44,524 bases of DNA from an uncultured Bacteroidales bacterium (GTDB lineage: Bacteria; Bacteroidota; Bacteroidia; Bacteroidales; FEN-979), in NCBI GenBank assembly GCA_903824935.1, contig CAIJYT010000133.1:1-44524 (forward strand). The letters are read 5' to 3'. The translations under genes were made by a program, and so were the position numbers. Under the pieces are notes generated by a model. It saw only the letters and a list, made by a program, of their open reading frames with translations. It ran no database searches and was not told where the DNA came from. Numbering within the stretch: the stretch's first letter is position 1; the number at the start of each line of letters is the position of its first letter. This document shows, one piece after another, positions 18,738-27,605 of this stretch.

Positions 18738-20795
18738 ATGGCTTCAAAGAGCAAACTACCCCTTTTAAACCGGGAGATCAGCTGGCTTCATTTTAACGGC
18801 AGGGTTCTTCAGGAAGCAGCCGACAAAAGCAATCCCCTTCTGGAACGAATGAAATTCCTGGGGATTTTCTCCAACAACCGCGATGAATTTTTCCGTGTCA
18901 GGGTTGCTACCCTGAACCGCATGGTCAAGTTCAGGAACCTTCCATATGACACCCCTGTGAACCCAAGGAAAGTGCTGAAGGAGATCTTTGAGATCGTGCA
19001 GGTGCAGGAAAAGGAATTCATGAGTGTGTATGAAGAGATCGTTGGGGAATTGAAATCGCACGGCATCTTTATCATCGACGAAACCCAGCTCAATGAAGCA
19101 CAGGGCCGCTTCGTAAAGAAATACTTCCAGGAACAGGTTCGTGTTGGATTGTTCCCTATCATGATCAGCAACCTCAGGGAGATCTCTTCCCTCGTGGATA
19201 AATCCATTTATCTTGCGGTAAAGCTGGGGCATTCCGACAAGAAACTGAAAGATGACTTTGCCCTCATAGAACTCCCGACCCGAACGGTTTCTCGTTTTCT
19301 TATCCTCCCGTCAGAAGATGAAAATCATTATGTTATTTTGCTGGATGACGTGGTCCGTTACTGCCTGAGCGAGGTGTTCTCCATTTTCGGGTACAATACA
19401 TTTTCGGCTTATACTGTTAAGATCACCAGGGATGCTGAACTCGACTTCGACAGCGATGTTTCGAAAAGTTTCCTTGAAGTGGTGAGCGACAGCCTGAAAC
19501 AAAGAAAACGCGGCATACCAGTGAGGTTTGTCTTTGACAAGGCAATACCTGAAGACCTGCTGAAACTTATGCAGAAACGCCTTGAGATAGGCAAGAACGA
19601 CCCGATCAGGGGTGGAGGAAGGTATCATAATTTCAAGGACTTTATGGGATTTCCCAACATGGGGCATAAAGAACTTCAGTACTCCCCTCTTCCACCATTA
19701 AAGCATAAGGACCTCTTCGAGAACCGTTCGGTTCTTTCAATTGTAAAGGAAAGGGATATCATGCTGAATTTCCCTTACCAGAGCTTCCAGTACATCATCG
19801 ACCTTTTGAGGGAAGCATCCATCGATCCCAAGGTGCGTTCGATAAAAATGACCATATACCGGGCGGCCAAGAATTCCAGCGTTATTAATGCCCTTATAAA
19901 TGCCGCCAGGAACGGGAAATATGTGACTGTGTTCATGGAACTCCAGGCACGTTTTGACGAGGAAGCAAATATATACTGGACTGAGAGGCTGCGCGATGAA
20001 GGAGTGAAGGTAATCCATGGAATTCCAGGATTCAAGGTTCACAGCAAACTCATTCTCATCCGCAGAAAGGAAAATAATAAAGACTTCTTCTATTCCCTTG
20101 TCGGAACCGGGAATTTCAACGAGGATACCGCCAAGGTTTATGCCGACCTCAGCCTGCTGACCGCCAAGCAGGACATCTGCCAGGATGTGGTAAATGCTTT
20201 TCATATGATGGAAGCAAGCCTGAAACCGTATAAGTTCGAAAAGCTGATCCTTTCGCCATTCTCGATGCGGAATTTCTTTATGAAACTTCTGAGCAAGGAG
20301 ATAAAAAATGCCAGAGCGGGAAAAGAGGCCTGGGCTATTATTAAACTGAACAGCCTTGTCGATGAGACCATCGTAAGGAAACTATACAGGGCCAGCGCTG
20401 CAGGAGTCAGGATTAAACTGATCATCCGAGGGATCTGTGTCATACTCCCCGGAGTTGAGGGCCTGAGCGAAAACATCGAGGGCATAAGCATAGTTGACCG
20501 TTTTCTCGAACATGCAAGGGTGCTGGTCTTTGCAAACGGCGGAAAACCCCTGTATTATATTACTTCTGCCGACTGGATGGTACGTAATTTCGACAACCGC
20601 GTCGAGGTTGCCTGTCCTGTTGAGGAACCTGAACTAAAGAAAGAATTACAGGATATGCTGGACATTGAACTGGCTGATAATTCCAAGGCCAGGATAATTG
20701 CGGGCCGTCAGGCCAACAGGTACAGGAACGGCGGACTTCCGAAGAAACGTTCACAGCTCGAATTTTATAATTACCTGAAATCAAAGGTGGAATAA
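18738..20795 (+). CDS. ppk1: Polyphosphate kinase 1
   Basis: A 685-residue protein covering all four PPK1 domains, starting with the helical N-domain (LLNREISWLHFNGRVLQEA). The catalytic core contains His435 in GFKVHSKLILIRR, the residue that is phosphorylated during catalysis in this family, and His592 in RFLEHARVLVF, the second essential histidine; NFDNRVEVACPV is also present. It makes inorganic polyphosphate reversibly from ATP, usually at the membrane or in polyphosphate granules, for stress survival. Length is typical. No exopolyphosphatase gene is adjacent; the upstream neighbour is a SixA-like phosphatase. Confidence 0.97.
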   Translation: MASKSKLPLLNREISWLHFNGRVLQEAADKSNPLLERMKFLGIFSNNRDEFFRVRVATLNRMVKFRNLPYDTPVNPRKVLKEIFEIVQVQEKEFMSVYEEIVGELKSHGIFIIDETQLNEAQGRFVKKYFQEQVRVGLFPIMISNLREISSLVDKSIYLAVKLGHSDKKLKDDFALIELPTRTVSRFLILPSEDENHYVILLDDVVRYCLSEVFSIFGYNTFSAYTVKITRDAELDFDSDVSKSFLEVVSDSLKQRKRGIPVRFVFDKAIPEDLLKLMQKRLEIGKNDPIRGGGRYHNFKDFMGFPNMGHKELQYSPLPPLKHKDLFENRSVLSIVKERDIMLNFPYQSFQYIIDLLREASIDPKVRSIKMTIYRAAKNSSVINALINAARNGKYVTVFMELQARFDEEANIYWTERLRDEGVKVIHGIPGFKVHSKLILIRRKENNKDFFYSLVGTGNFNEDTAKVYADLSLLTAKQDICQDVVNAFHMMEASLKPYKFEKLILSPFSMRNFFMKLLSKEIKNARAGKEAWAIIKLNSLVDETIVRKLYRASAAGVRIKLIIRGICVILPGVEGLSENIEGISIVDRFLEHARVLVFANGGKPLYYITSADWMVRNFDNRVEVACPVEEPELKKELQDMLDIELADNSKARIIAGRQANRYRNGGLPKKRSQLEFYNYLKSKVE

Positions 20796-20796
20796 A

Positions 20797-20829
20797 TTTC
20801 AAGCCGTAAATCAATTTCTTTTATTTTTG
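20797..20829 (+). promoter_or_regulatory. Promoter of the DivIC-like gene
   Basis: TTTC at 20797-20800, a 21-base spacer, then TATTTTTG at 20822-20829 (exact -7 match). Expected transcription start near 20836 leaves about 22 bases before the GTG at 20858 and supports that non-ATG start. Confidence 0.6.
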
Positions 20830-20857
20830 TGCACAACCATCATACCAGTAAAGACTC

Positions 20858-21172
20858 GTGGATACTTTCAAAAAAATACTGAAGATCTTTATCAATAAAT
20901 ACTTCCTGATAACGGTTGCATTTATTGTATGGATGGTGTTTTTCGACAGCAACAATGTGTTTACCCGCGCCAGGCTTCGCGATAAGCTGGACGACCTGCA
21001 GGAGGAAAAGCATTTTTACCTGGATGAGATCCGGCATGATTCAGCCCTTACTCATAAACTTCTTACCGATTCCACTGAGCTGGAGCGTTTCGCAAGGGAA
21101 AAATACCTGATGAAAAAAGACAACGAGGACCTGTATTTGGTAGTCGATACGGCAGCGGAAAAAAATAAATAG
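20858..21172 (+). CDS. FtsB/DivIC-like septum formation protein
   Basis: A 104-residue bitopic protein: short cytoplasmic tail, one transmembrane segment (YFLITVAFIVWMVFF), then a coiled coil rich in charged residues (RARLRDKLDDLQEEKHFYLD) and the ERFAREKYLMKKDNEDLYLV block that is characteristic of the DivIC/FtsB family. Known role: structural part of the FtsQLB-type division complex in the inner membrane. The start is GTG; no in-frame ATG precedes the membrane segment and a consensus promoter lies at the right distance. It ends directly at a heptamer hairpin that separates it from the convergent priA gene. Confidence 0.88.
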   Translation: MDTFKKILKIFINKYFLITVAFIVWMVFFDSNNVFTRARLRDKLDDLQEEKHFYLDEIRHDSALTHKLLTDSTELERFAREKYLMKKDNEDLYLVVDTAAEKNK

Positions 21173-21266
21173 TCGGCAGTCGCAGTTCGCAGTCTGCAAA
21201 AAAAATTGTGCTGACTGCAGACTGCAGACTCTCTTCCTTCCGACTGCCGACTGCCTACTGCCGACT
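21171..21266. repeat. Heptamer array with inverted copies between convergent genes
   Basis: Left arm (21171-21197) reads as heptamers of the AGTCGGC/AGTCTGC type; right arms (about 21214-21231 and 21240-21265) contain the complementary GACTGCA and CGACTGC heptamers. The arms can pair in several registers to form a long hairpin with an A-rich loop. It fills the space between the DivIC-like and priA stops and could end transcription in both directions. Confidence 0.75.
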
Positions 21267-21269
21267 CTG

Positions 21270-23768
21270 TTACTGAGGGTCCACGTCGATCAGCACTCTT
21301 ACAGGATGAAATTCAGGTTTCCTGTAGAATTCCGTAATTATTTCGAGCATCTTTGATTTGGCATTCTGCACCGAAGATTCGACTTCCACTTTCACCATGA
21401 TGTGTTTCAGGTACTGGTTCATAATCCTTGCCACCGGTGGGTATTCAGGGCCAAGGATACGGTTTCCGAATACAGCGGCAAGGCGTTTTGCAAGGTCCGA
21501 AGCGGCTTTATTGACCAACTCGGGATTGCGGTGTTTGACTTTGAGGAGTATCAGCCTGTGAAAGGGAGGGTATTTGAATTTCCTGCGTTCTCCAAGCTGG
21601 TAACCATACATCCCCAGGTAATCATGTTTCACCACCGATTGAATGATGGGATGTGCAGGATTGTATGTCTGTATGATGACAAGACCCCGTTTCTTTTTTC
21701 GTCCCGAGCGTCCGCTGACCTGGGCCATAAGCTGGAAACTGCGCTCTTCGGAACGGAAATCGGGGAAACTGAGCATGTTATCCGCATTCAACACACAAAC
21801 AGTGCTCACATGGTCGAAATCAAGCCCCTTGGTTACCATCTGTGTCCCGACAAGGATATCTATCTTCTGTTCCTCGAAACTTGTGATTATGTTCTGGTAT
21901 GCGTGTTTGCTGCGAGTGGTGTCAAGGTCCATGCGTGAGATCCTGGCAGCCGGAAGCAGTATCCCAAGTTCTTCTTCAACTTTCTCGGTGCCGAACCCTT
22001 TCATCCTGACCCCGGGGCTGTGGCATTCAGGGCAGGTCGAAGGAACGGGAGCCACATAACCGCAGTAGTGGCATCGCAACTGGTTGCTCTTTTTATGGTA
22101 GACCAGGGTGACGTCACAATTCCTGCAGCTTGGCATCCAGTTGCATGCCTCGCATTCAAGCCTGAGCGAAAACCCGCGCCGGTTCTGGAATAAAATCGCC
22201 TGTTCCTTGTTTTTCAGGGCTTCGGCGAGCTGGTCCAGGAGGATTGTTGAGAAATGGGTTTTCATCCTGTGCCGCCGAAGTTCGTCTTTGATGTTCACAA
22301 GCCTTATCAGTGGCATCTCCATTTCGCCGAATCTTTCAGCAAGCTCTACCAGGGCATACTTTCCCTGTTTTGAATTGTAATAGCTTTCTATTGCCGGCGT
22401 GGCTGATCCAAGCAGGGATTTCGCCCCATGCAGATGGGCCAGGAACAATGCAGCATCCCTCCCGTTATAACGGGGTGCGGGATCCATCTGCTTAAACGAT
22501 GAATCATGCTCTTCGTCAACGATGACCAGCCCAAGGTTCGTGAACGGAAGAAAAACCGCAGAGCGAGCGCCGAGGATGATATCACATTGGCTGCCAACGG
22601 GTTTAATCGGATCGGTTCCCGCCTGTTTCCACACCTCCGCCCTTTCTGAATCGTTAAAGCGGGAATGATAAACCCCTACCCTGCCTCCGAAATATTTCCT
22701 GAGGCGGTTGATGATCTGCGTTGTGAGCGCGATCTCAGGGAGAAGGTACAACACCTGCTTCCCCTGGTCCAGGATTTCCTGTATCAGTTTAATGTATATT
22801 TCGGTCTTGCCGGATGAGGTGACCCCGTGAAGAAGCGTCACGTCTTTGGCCGTCCATGCTTCCCTGATCTCATCAATTGCCCTGTTCTGCTCATCGGTCA
22901 GCGTAATGGAAGCGGGGCTGAATTCGGGTTTAAGTGAACTTTCCTGAACGGCCGGTTTGTCATAAATTTCAAATACCGCTTTTTTTATCATACTGTCGAG
23001 CACTGCAGCGCTGCATCCCGACTTCTTCAGCAGTTCATTTTTCCTGACCTCCAGCACATCATCTGATCCGAACTTTGAAAGCTGGATGAAGGTCATCAGT
23101 ATTTCAAGCTGTTTTTTAGCCCTGTGCTCCAGGTGATCGAACAATTCCTTCATCACTTCCTCATCGGAGGCGAAAGGCCCTCCAAGCCTGATAAAGATTT
23201 CTTTCTTAGGCTTGTATCTGACCCTGACTTCTTCCTCGAGGATGATCACCCCCTTTTCTATCAGGGTTTTAATTACAGGAATTATCTTTTGCTGCTCGAT
23301 GATCCTTGGTATCCTCGATATTTCAATGCTCTTTTTCGCATGGTACAGGCTCTCAACAAGACTGAATTCCTTTTCGTTCAGTGGCAAAGAGTCAAGGATA
23401 TACGACGGAAGGATGGCAACCCTGGTCTCACTTGCCAGTTTGAATGCCGACGGAAGGGCAGCATTCATCACCTCCCCTGTTGTACACATGTAATATGATG
23501 CCATCCAATCCCAAAACCGGAACTGCCATTCTTTTACCAGGGGTGCATCATCAAGCACCGAAAGAATATCCTTGAAACTTCTCGACCCGTCTGAATCGCT
23601 GTGAACCTTCCTTACGAGGGCCGTATAGATCTTCCTGCTTCCGAACTGAACAACCACGCGGAATCCAACTCCGATATTATCCTGTAATTCCGGCGGAACT
23701 GCATAGGTAAATAAACCTGCCAGTGGCAGGGGGAGGATTACGTCGACAAATAAATGAATCGTTCCCAA
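21270..23768 (-). CDS. priA: Primosomal replication restart helicase PriA
   Basis: From the TTG at 23768 the protein is 832 residues and begins MGTIHLFVDVILPLPLAGLF, the expected PriA N-terminus. It has the 3'-DNA-binding domain, Walker A in HGVTSSGKTEIY, DEEHDSSFKQ, helicase motif VGTQMVTKGLDFDHV, and the zinc-binding insert with eight Cys (CEAC, CRNC, CHYC, CPEC). Role: recognises stalled forks and reloads DnaB outside oriC. The frame remains open to another TTG at 23858, but those extra 30 residues are encoded by a repeat element and are probably not translated. No ATG start is available, so the start is uncertain. 171 bases upstream lies pfkA in the same direction. Confidence 0.93.
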   Translation of the reverse strand: MGTIHLFVDVILPLPLAGLFTYAVPPELQDNIGVGFRVVVQFGSRKIYTALVRKVHSDSDGSRSFKDILSVLDDAPLVKEWQFRFWDWMASYYMCTTGEVMNAALPSAFKLASETRVAILPSYILDSLPLNEKEFSLVESLYHAKKSIEISRIPRIIEQQKIIPVIKTLIEKGVIILEEEVRVRYKPKKEIFIRLGGPFASDEEVMKELFDHLEHRAKKQLEILMTFIQLSKFGSDDVLEVRKNELLKKSGCSAAVLDSMIKKAVFEIYDKPAVQESSLKPEFSPASITLTDEQNRAIDEIREAWTAKDVTLLHGVTSSGKTEIYIKLIQEILDQGKQVLYLLPEIALTTQIINRLRKYFGGRVGVYHSRFNDSERAEVWKQAGTDPIKPVGSQCDIILGARSAVFLPFTNLGLVIVDEEHDSSFKQMDPAPRYNGRDAALFLAHLHGAKSLLGSATPAIESYYNSKQGKYALVELAERFGEMEMPLIRLVNIKDELRRHRMKTHFSTILLDQLAEALKNKEQAILFQNRRGFSLRLECEACNWMPSCRNCDVTLVYHKKSNQLRCHYCGYVAPVPSTCPECHSPGVRMKGFGTEKVEEELGILLPAARISRMDLDTTRSKHAYQNIITSFEEQKIDILVGTQMVTKGLDFDHVSTVCVLNADNMLSFPDFRSEERSFQLMAQVSGRSGRKKKRGLVIIQTYNPAHPIIQSVVKHDYLGMYGYQLGERRKFKYPPFHRLILLKVKHRNPELVNKAASDLAKRLAAVFGNRILGPEYPPVARIMNQYLKHIMVKVEVESSVQNAKSKMLEIITEFYRKPEFHPVRVLIDVDPQ

Positions 23769-23783
23769 ATGATTTCCAGTATT

Positions 23784-23914
23784 GAAGCACTTAGTATAGT
23801 TAGCGAAGCACTTTGCAAAAGCAGCATCAGGTGCGAGGAGCTTCGAATTGGTCGGCAAAACATATCATCATATCGCTCCGCTGCCACCGTAGCTGCGTTG
23901 TAAAGTGCTTCGCT
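23784..23914. repeat. Intergenic element with 17-base inverted repeats
   Basis: Arms at 23802-23818 and 23898-23914 are inverted copies with one mismatch (AGCGAAGCACTTTGCAA against its complement), separated by 79 bases. A third partial copy, GAAGCACTT, lies at 23784-23792 in direct orientation with the first arm. The element lies between pfkA and the likely priA start and is open in the priA frame by chance. Confidence 0.75.
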
Positions 23915-23939
23915 GACAACAGTTTCGTTCCTTCGCTAT

Positions 23940-24920
23940 TTATAAAGAAAGTATCCTCGCCAGTTCCAGTCCGCCGAAATTGAAACTCTTTTTCTTGTTG
24001 ATGGAATCGTCAAAAGAAGTAAAGGTTATCTGTTTATTCTCTATCCCGACCATCACCGAGCTTTTACCGTCCTTGAGCGCCTTTACGGCTTCGTAACCGG
24101 TCCAGCTTGCAAGGATACGGTCATGCATGGTTGGCGCGCCGCCTCTCTGGACATGGCCCAGCACAGTCACCCGGGTATCTATCTCGGGAAGTTTTTCCTT
24201 GACTTTCGCGGCAATATCATAGGCCCCGCCCATATCATCGCCTTCAGCCACTATCACGATACCCGATGTTTTATTCATGCGCATGTCATGCTTGAGGAGC
24301 CTTGTCAGGTTGTCGATGTAAGTTTTTGTTTCAGGAACAAGGATGAACTCAGCCCCTGTGGCAATACCGCTCCAGAGTGCAAGGTAACCTGAATCCCTTC
24401 CCATCACCTCGATGAAAAAAAGCCGGTCGTGGGAGGTTGCGGTATCCCTGATCTTGTCAGCTGCCTGGACTACCGTATTAGCTGCAGTGTCAAATCCAAT
24501 GGTGAAATCGGTGCCGTAAAGGTCATTATCAATGGTACCGGGTAATCCAACGATAGGTATATTGAATTCCTTCTCAAAGATCTGGGCCCCTGTAAAAGTC
24601 CCGTTCCCGCCAATAGCTACAAGGCCGTCGATCTTGTGCTGTTCCAGGTTCTGGAAAGCCTGCAGCCTTCCTTCATAGGTCATGAAACGCTTGCTGCGAG
24701 CCGACTTCAGAATGGTTCCCCCGCGCTGGAGGATATTCGAGACCGAATGACGTTCCATGGGTTCTATCAGCCCGTCTATCATTCCTTCGTACCCCCTGTA
24801 GATACCGTACACATCAAGTCCTTCATTGATACCTGTGCGCACAACCGCACGTATGGCGGCATTCATACCCGGGGAATCACCCCCGGAAGTAAATACTCCG
24901 ATTCTTGCTAGTCTTGACAT
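23940..24920 (-). CDS. pfkA: ATP-dependent 6-phosphofructokinase
   Basis: Starting at MSRLARIGVFTSGGDSPGMN gives 326 residues; a 48-codon longer frame overlaps the upstream gene and lacks homology. Conserved blocks: GGDSPGMNAAIRAVVR, PGTIDNDLYGTD with catalytic Asp131, EVMGRDSGYLALWSG, LGHVQRGGAPTMHDR. Gly in PGTIDND rather than Lys indicates the ATP type, not the pyrophosphate type. It phosphorylates fructose 6-phosphate in glycolysis. Odd point: the phosphate-binding motif usually written GGDG reads GGNG here (Asn106), replacing the Asp that helps bind magnesium. Sixteen bases separate it from the upstream methyltransferase gene. Confidence 0.95.
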   Translation of the reverse strand: MSRLARIGVFTSGGDSPGMNAAIRAVVRTGINEGLDVYGIYRGYEGMIDGLIEPMERHSVSNILQRGGTILKSARSKRFMTYEGRLQAFQNLEQHKIDGLVAIGGNGTFTGAQIFEKEFNIPIVGLPGTIDNDLYGTDFTIGFDTAANTVVQAADKIRDTATSHDRLFFIEVMGRDSGYLALWSGIATGAEFILVPETKTYIDNLTRLLKHDMRMNKTSGIVIVAEGDDMGGAYDIAAKVKEKLPEIDTRVTVLGHVQRGGAPTMHDRILASWTGYEAVKALKDGKSSVMVGIENKQITFTSFDDSINKKKSFNFGGLELARILSL

Positions 24921-24936
24921 AAAATTGAATTTAAAT

Positions 24937-26103
24937 TCAGTCTGTAAAATTACTGGTTTTTTTACCTTCGTAAAGATCGAAACAATGGAACCTGCATTCA
25001 AGGGGCCCGTTAAAGACCGTATACTTTTTTGAAGGCTTAAGCCCGATGAACTTAATAGCCTCAAGATCCGAAGATATCACCCAGGCTTTGTACCCGCTGT
25101 ATTTTCGCTTCAGCACATTCCCTATCATTTGGTAAAATTCAACCGAGTCGTCAAGCTGTATCCGTTCATCATATGGAGGATTCATGATGATCACGCCTCC
25201 GGCGGATGGAGGAGCGGAGTCCTCAAATGCGATCCGTTTTAGATATATCAGGCGCTCCAGTCCGGCGAAGCCGACATTTTCAACAGCCTTCTTCAGTACC
25301 ATGACCGACTTGTCAAAACCGGTAATGTTTGTGCGGGGATTCCGTTTGATCACTGCAGCTGCATCAGATTTTACCTGTTCCCATAAGGTCTGGTCAAAAT
25401 CCTTCCACTTCATGAAACCATACTCGTACCTGAAATATCCCGAGGGCATGGCAGAAGCCAGCATGGCGGCTTCGATAAGTATTGTGCCCGAACCGCACAT
25501 CGGATCAAGCAGTGGTTTTGAAGCATCCCATCCTGAAAGCTTGATCAGGCCCGAGGCGAGGACCTCGTTGAGTGGCGCAATCCCTGTCTGCTTGCGGTAC
25601 CCCCGCTTATGTAAAGACTGTCCCGATGAATCAAGGGAAACTGTGCAGGTGCTCTTGAACAGGTGAACATTGATCCTGAGCGTGGGGTTCTCGAGGTCAA
25701 CCGAGGGCCTTTTCCCTGTCTTTTCCCTGAACCTGTCAACTATGGCATCCTTGGCTTTCTGGGCCACAAACTGGGAGTTGGTGAATACGGTATATGATAT
25801 CACCGCATCAACAGCCAGGGTGGAATCTGTATCGAGGTGCTCTTCCCATGGGAACTCTTTGATCGCTTTGTAAAAGTCCTCCTGGGCGTTGATCTCGAAA
25901 ACATGCACGGGTAACAGGATGCGTAGGGCCGAAGGGCAAAGGTAATTGGCCTTGTACATGCAGGCTTTGTCTCCCTCGAAACTTACCGAGCGGTTCATGA
26001 CCTCGGTATTGACCGCGCCAATCCCTTCAAGTTCCGATTTCAGCACTTGTTCAAGACCGCTGATGGTCTTAGCAATCATTAATGATGTATTGTTTTCGGG
26101 CAT
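24937..26103 (-). CDS. THUMP-domain RNA methyltransferase, RlmL-like
   Basis: A 388-residue protein. The N-terminal ferredoxin-like and THUMP regions (MIAKTISGLEQVLKSELE; RINVHLFKSTCTVSLDSSG) precede an N6/N2 methyltransferase domain with SAM-binding DPMCGSGTILIEAAM and the catalytic NPPYDERI motif. It resembles the N-terminal half of RlmKL, the enzyme that makes m2G in 23S rRNA; Bacteroidota typically encode this short form. The exact target base is inferred from family. Five bases separate it from the porin gene upstream and 16 from pfkA downstream, so it sits in an apparent operon of unrelated functions. Confidence 0.88.
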   Translation of the reverse strand: MPENNTSLMIAKTISGLEQVLKSELEGIGAVNTEVMNRSVSFEGDKACMYKANYLCPSALRILLPVHVFEINAQEDFYKAIKEFPWEEHLDTDSTLAVDAVISYTVFTNSQFVAQKAKDAIVDRFREKTGKRPSVDLENPTLRINVHLFKSTCTVSLDSSGQSLHKRGYRKQTGIAPLNEVLASGLIKLSGWDASKPLLDPMCGSGTILIEAAMLASAMPSGYFRYEYGFMKWKDFDQTLWEQVKSDAAAVIKRNPRTNITGFDKSVMVLKKAVENVGFAGLERLIYLKRIAFEDSAPPSAGGVIIMNPPYDERIQLDDSVEFYQMIGNVLKRKYSGYKAWVISSDLEAIKFIGLKPSKKYTVFNGPLECRFHCFDLYEGKKTSNFTD

Positions 26104-26108
26104 CAGGT

Positions 26109-27515
26109 TTATTTTGGGAAATAATAGGTGTAGCCAATGATAACGCCGAACGACTGGACATAAACCCTGGCAGGTGAACTCATTTCGACAGGCAGGATAA
26201 TGTCGTCATTTGAAAAAGACACGCCGGGACTGAAGCTGTATGTGAAGCCCAGGCTTACACTGTTCCTTTTCTGGTGATAAGCAATACCGCCCGTGAAATG
26301 ATAAATGTCCCAGCCATCCGAATTATGAAGGTACTTGTCGCCTTCCGTGGGAAGTGTGTAGGTGCTGTAATCGGTTCGGGCACCGAGCATGAAGGTAAAC
26401 TTCTCCCCAAGATCCTGGGAAAAACCCAGGCCGATATTGAACACTGCCCTTGCAGCATTCGTTACATGCAGGAAACTTTGCAGTTCCGTGTGAACCGATC
26501 CCGTATCCATTGTAGCCGGATATACAAAAGGATTCGAATTGGTCTCGAAGAGATGGTAGGTTTTAATGGCAAAGAAATATTCGCAGCTGAAGGTGACGCG
26601 TGTCTTTTTTCCGGAATATTCAAAGCCTGCGCCAATCGAAAGCGGACTCTTGTATTTTGCCTTGATATCGCTGAGCCTGTCCATGACCAGGATGCCAGCA
26701 CCCGCAGCACTGTCAAGCGCAACTATAGATTCCTCCCTCTGGATGTTCCCGTTGCCGAAAAACTGCACCCTGGGGGTTGTGACTGTAAGCCCGATTTTCC
26801 ATTTTTTATTCTGCCAGGCAAGCCCGAACTTCAGCAGTCCTGAAAATGTTTTATACTTGAGAGTCTTGTCGTTGTTCAGTGTCAGAAACATGCTTGCCGA
26901 ATCGCTTGGCAAAAGATCCCTCAGGTAATTCGAAAACTGGTAACTCTGGGCACGGTATGAAATAAATACCGATGCTCCTACACTCAAATGTTCGTTGATC
27001 CTGAAAGACGCACCGAGCCCCCCCCATTGTTCGTTAAGTGTGGCATTGTAATCCACGGCTCCTATAAATTTTTCACCCGGATTGTACTTGTCGGGTGAAA
27101 AATCAGCCTGGGTGTACCGGGTGCTCATCAGCACATTGGAATATTGCCTGGTAAGAAGGGCATATGAGAATTTCCACCGGTCATTCTTAACAATATTGAC
27201 CAGGCCTGAGATGATCTGCGGATAAATCCAGAGCTGGGCCGAATTGAGATCAACCCCGTTACCCACTCCGTCGTTAATGAAGATCTTGTCTATTTTATAA
27301 ACATTGGCATCGACCGAGAGTGAAGGATGCTGGATAAAACCCAGCGCACCGGGATTGTAATAAATGGCCGAGTTGTCCCTGACGCCGGCCACTACCGCCC
27401 CGCCCATCAGGGTGCTGTTGGCTCCGAATTGCTGTGACCAGTAATGATCATCCTGTGGGAAAGCGTGGCAGGATAATAGAACCAAAAGAATAAAGAGTAG
27501 AAACTTTCTTCTCAT
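26109..27515 (-). CDS. Outer-membrane beta-barrel protein, FadL/OMPP1-like
   Basis: A 468-residue protein with signal peptide (FLLFILLVLLSCHAFP). The mature N-terminus QQFGANSTLMGGAVVAGVRD followed by NSAIYYNPGALGF matches the FadL/TodX-type plug segment, where asparagine-proline motifs mark transporters of hydrophobic compounds. The rest alternates in beta-strand fashion with aromatic girdles and ends with an aromatic terminal strand (GVIIGYTYYFPK), as expected for a barrel inserted by BamA. Likely role: uptake of fatty acids or other hydrophobic molecules; the substrate is unknown. It heads the minus-strand group porin, rlmL-like, pfkA and diverges from the DUF5686 gene. Confidence 0.78.
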   Translation of the reverse strand: MRRKFLLFILLVLLSCHAFPQDDHYWSQQFGANSTLMGGAVVAGVRDNSAIYYNPGALGFIQHPSLSVDANVYKIDKIFINDGVGNGVDLNSAQLWIYPQIISGLVNIVKNDRWKFSYALLTRQYSNVLMSTRYTQADFSPDKYNPGEKFIGAVDYNATLNEQWGGLGASFRINEHLSVGASVFISYRAQSYQFSNYLRDLLPSDSASMFLTLNNDKTLKYKTFSGLLKFGLAWQNKKWKIGLTVTTPRVQFFGNGNIQREESIVALDSAAGAGILVMDRLSDIKAKYKSPLSIGAGFEYSGKKTRVTFSCEYFFAIKTYHLFETNSNPFVYPATMDTGSVHTELQSFLHVTNAARAVFNIGLGFSQDLGEKFTFMLGARTDYSTYTLPTEGDKYLHNSDGWDIYHFTGGIAYHQKRNSVSLGFTYSFSPGVSFSNDDIILPVEMSSPARVYVQSFGVIIGYTYYFPK

Positions 27516-27605
27516 AGCATCTTGATTTTTCGAAGGAGAAAGTTACGGTTTATTTTTATGCGAAATCCATTGTTAGTATATTTACCCATTCAAAAAGCCG
27601 GTTCA

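Noticed and set aside
23940-24920. Pyrophosphate-dependent phosphofructokinase
   Set aside because: The PGTIDND motif has Gly rather than Lys and the loop ends in Gly, both pointing to the ATP type despite the Asn106 change.
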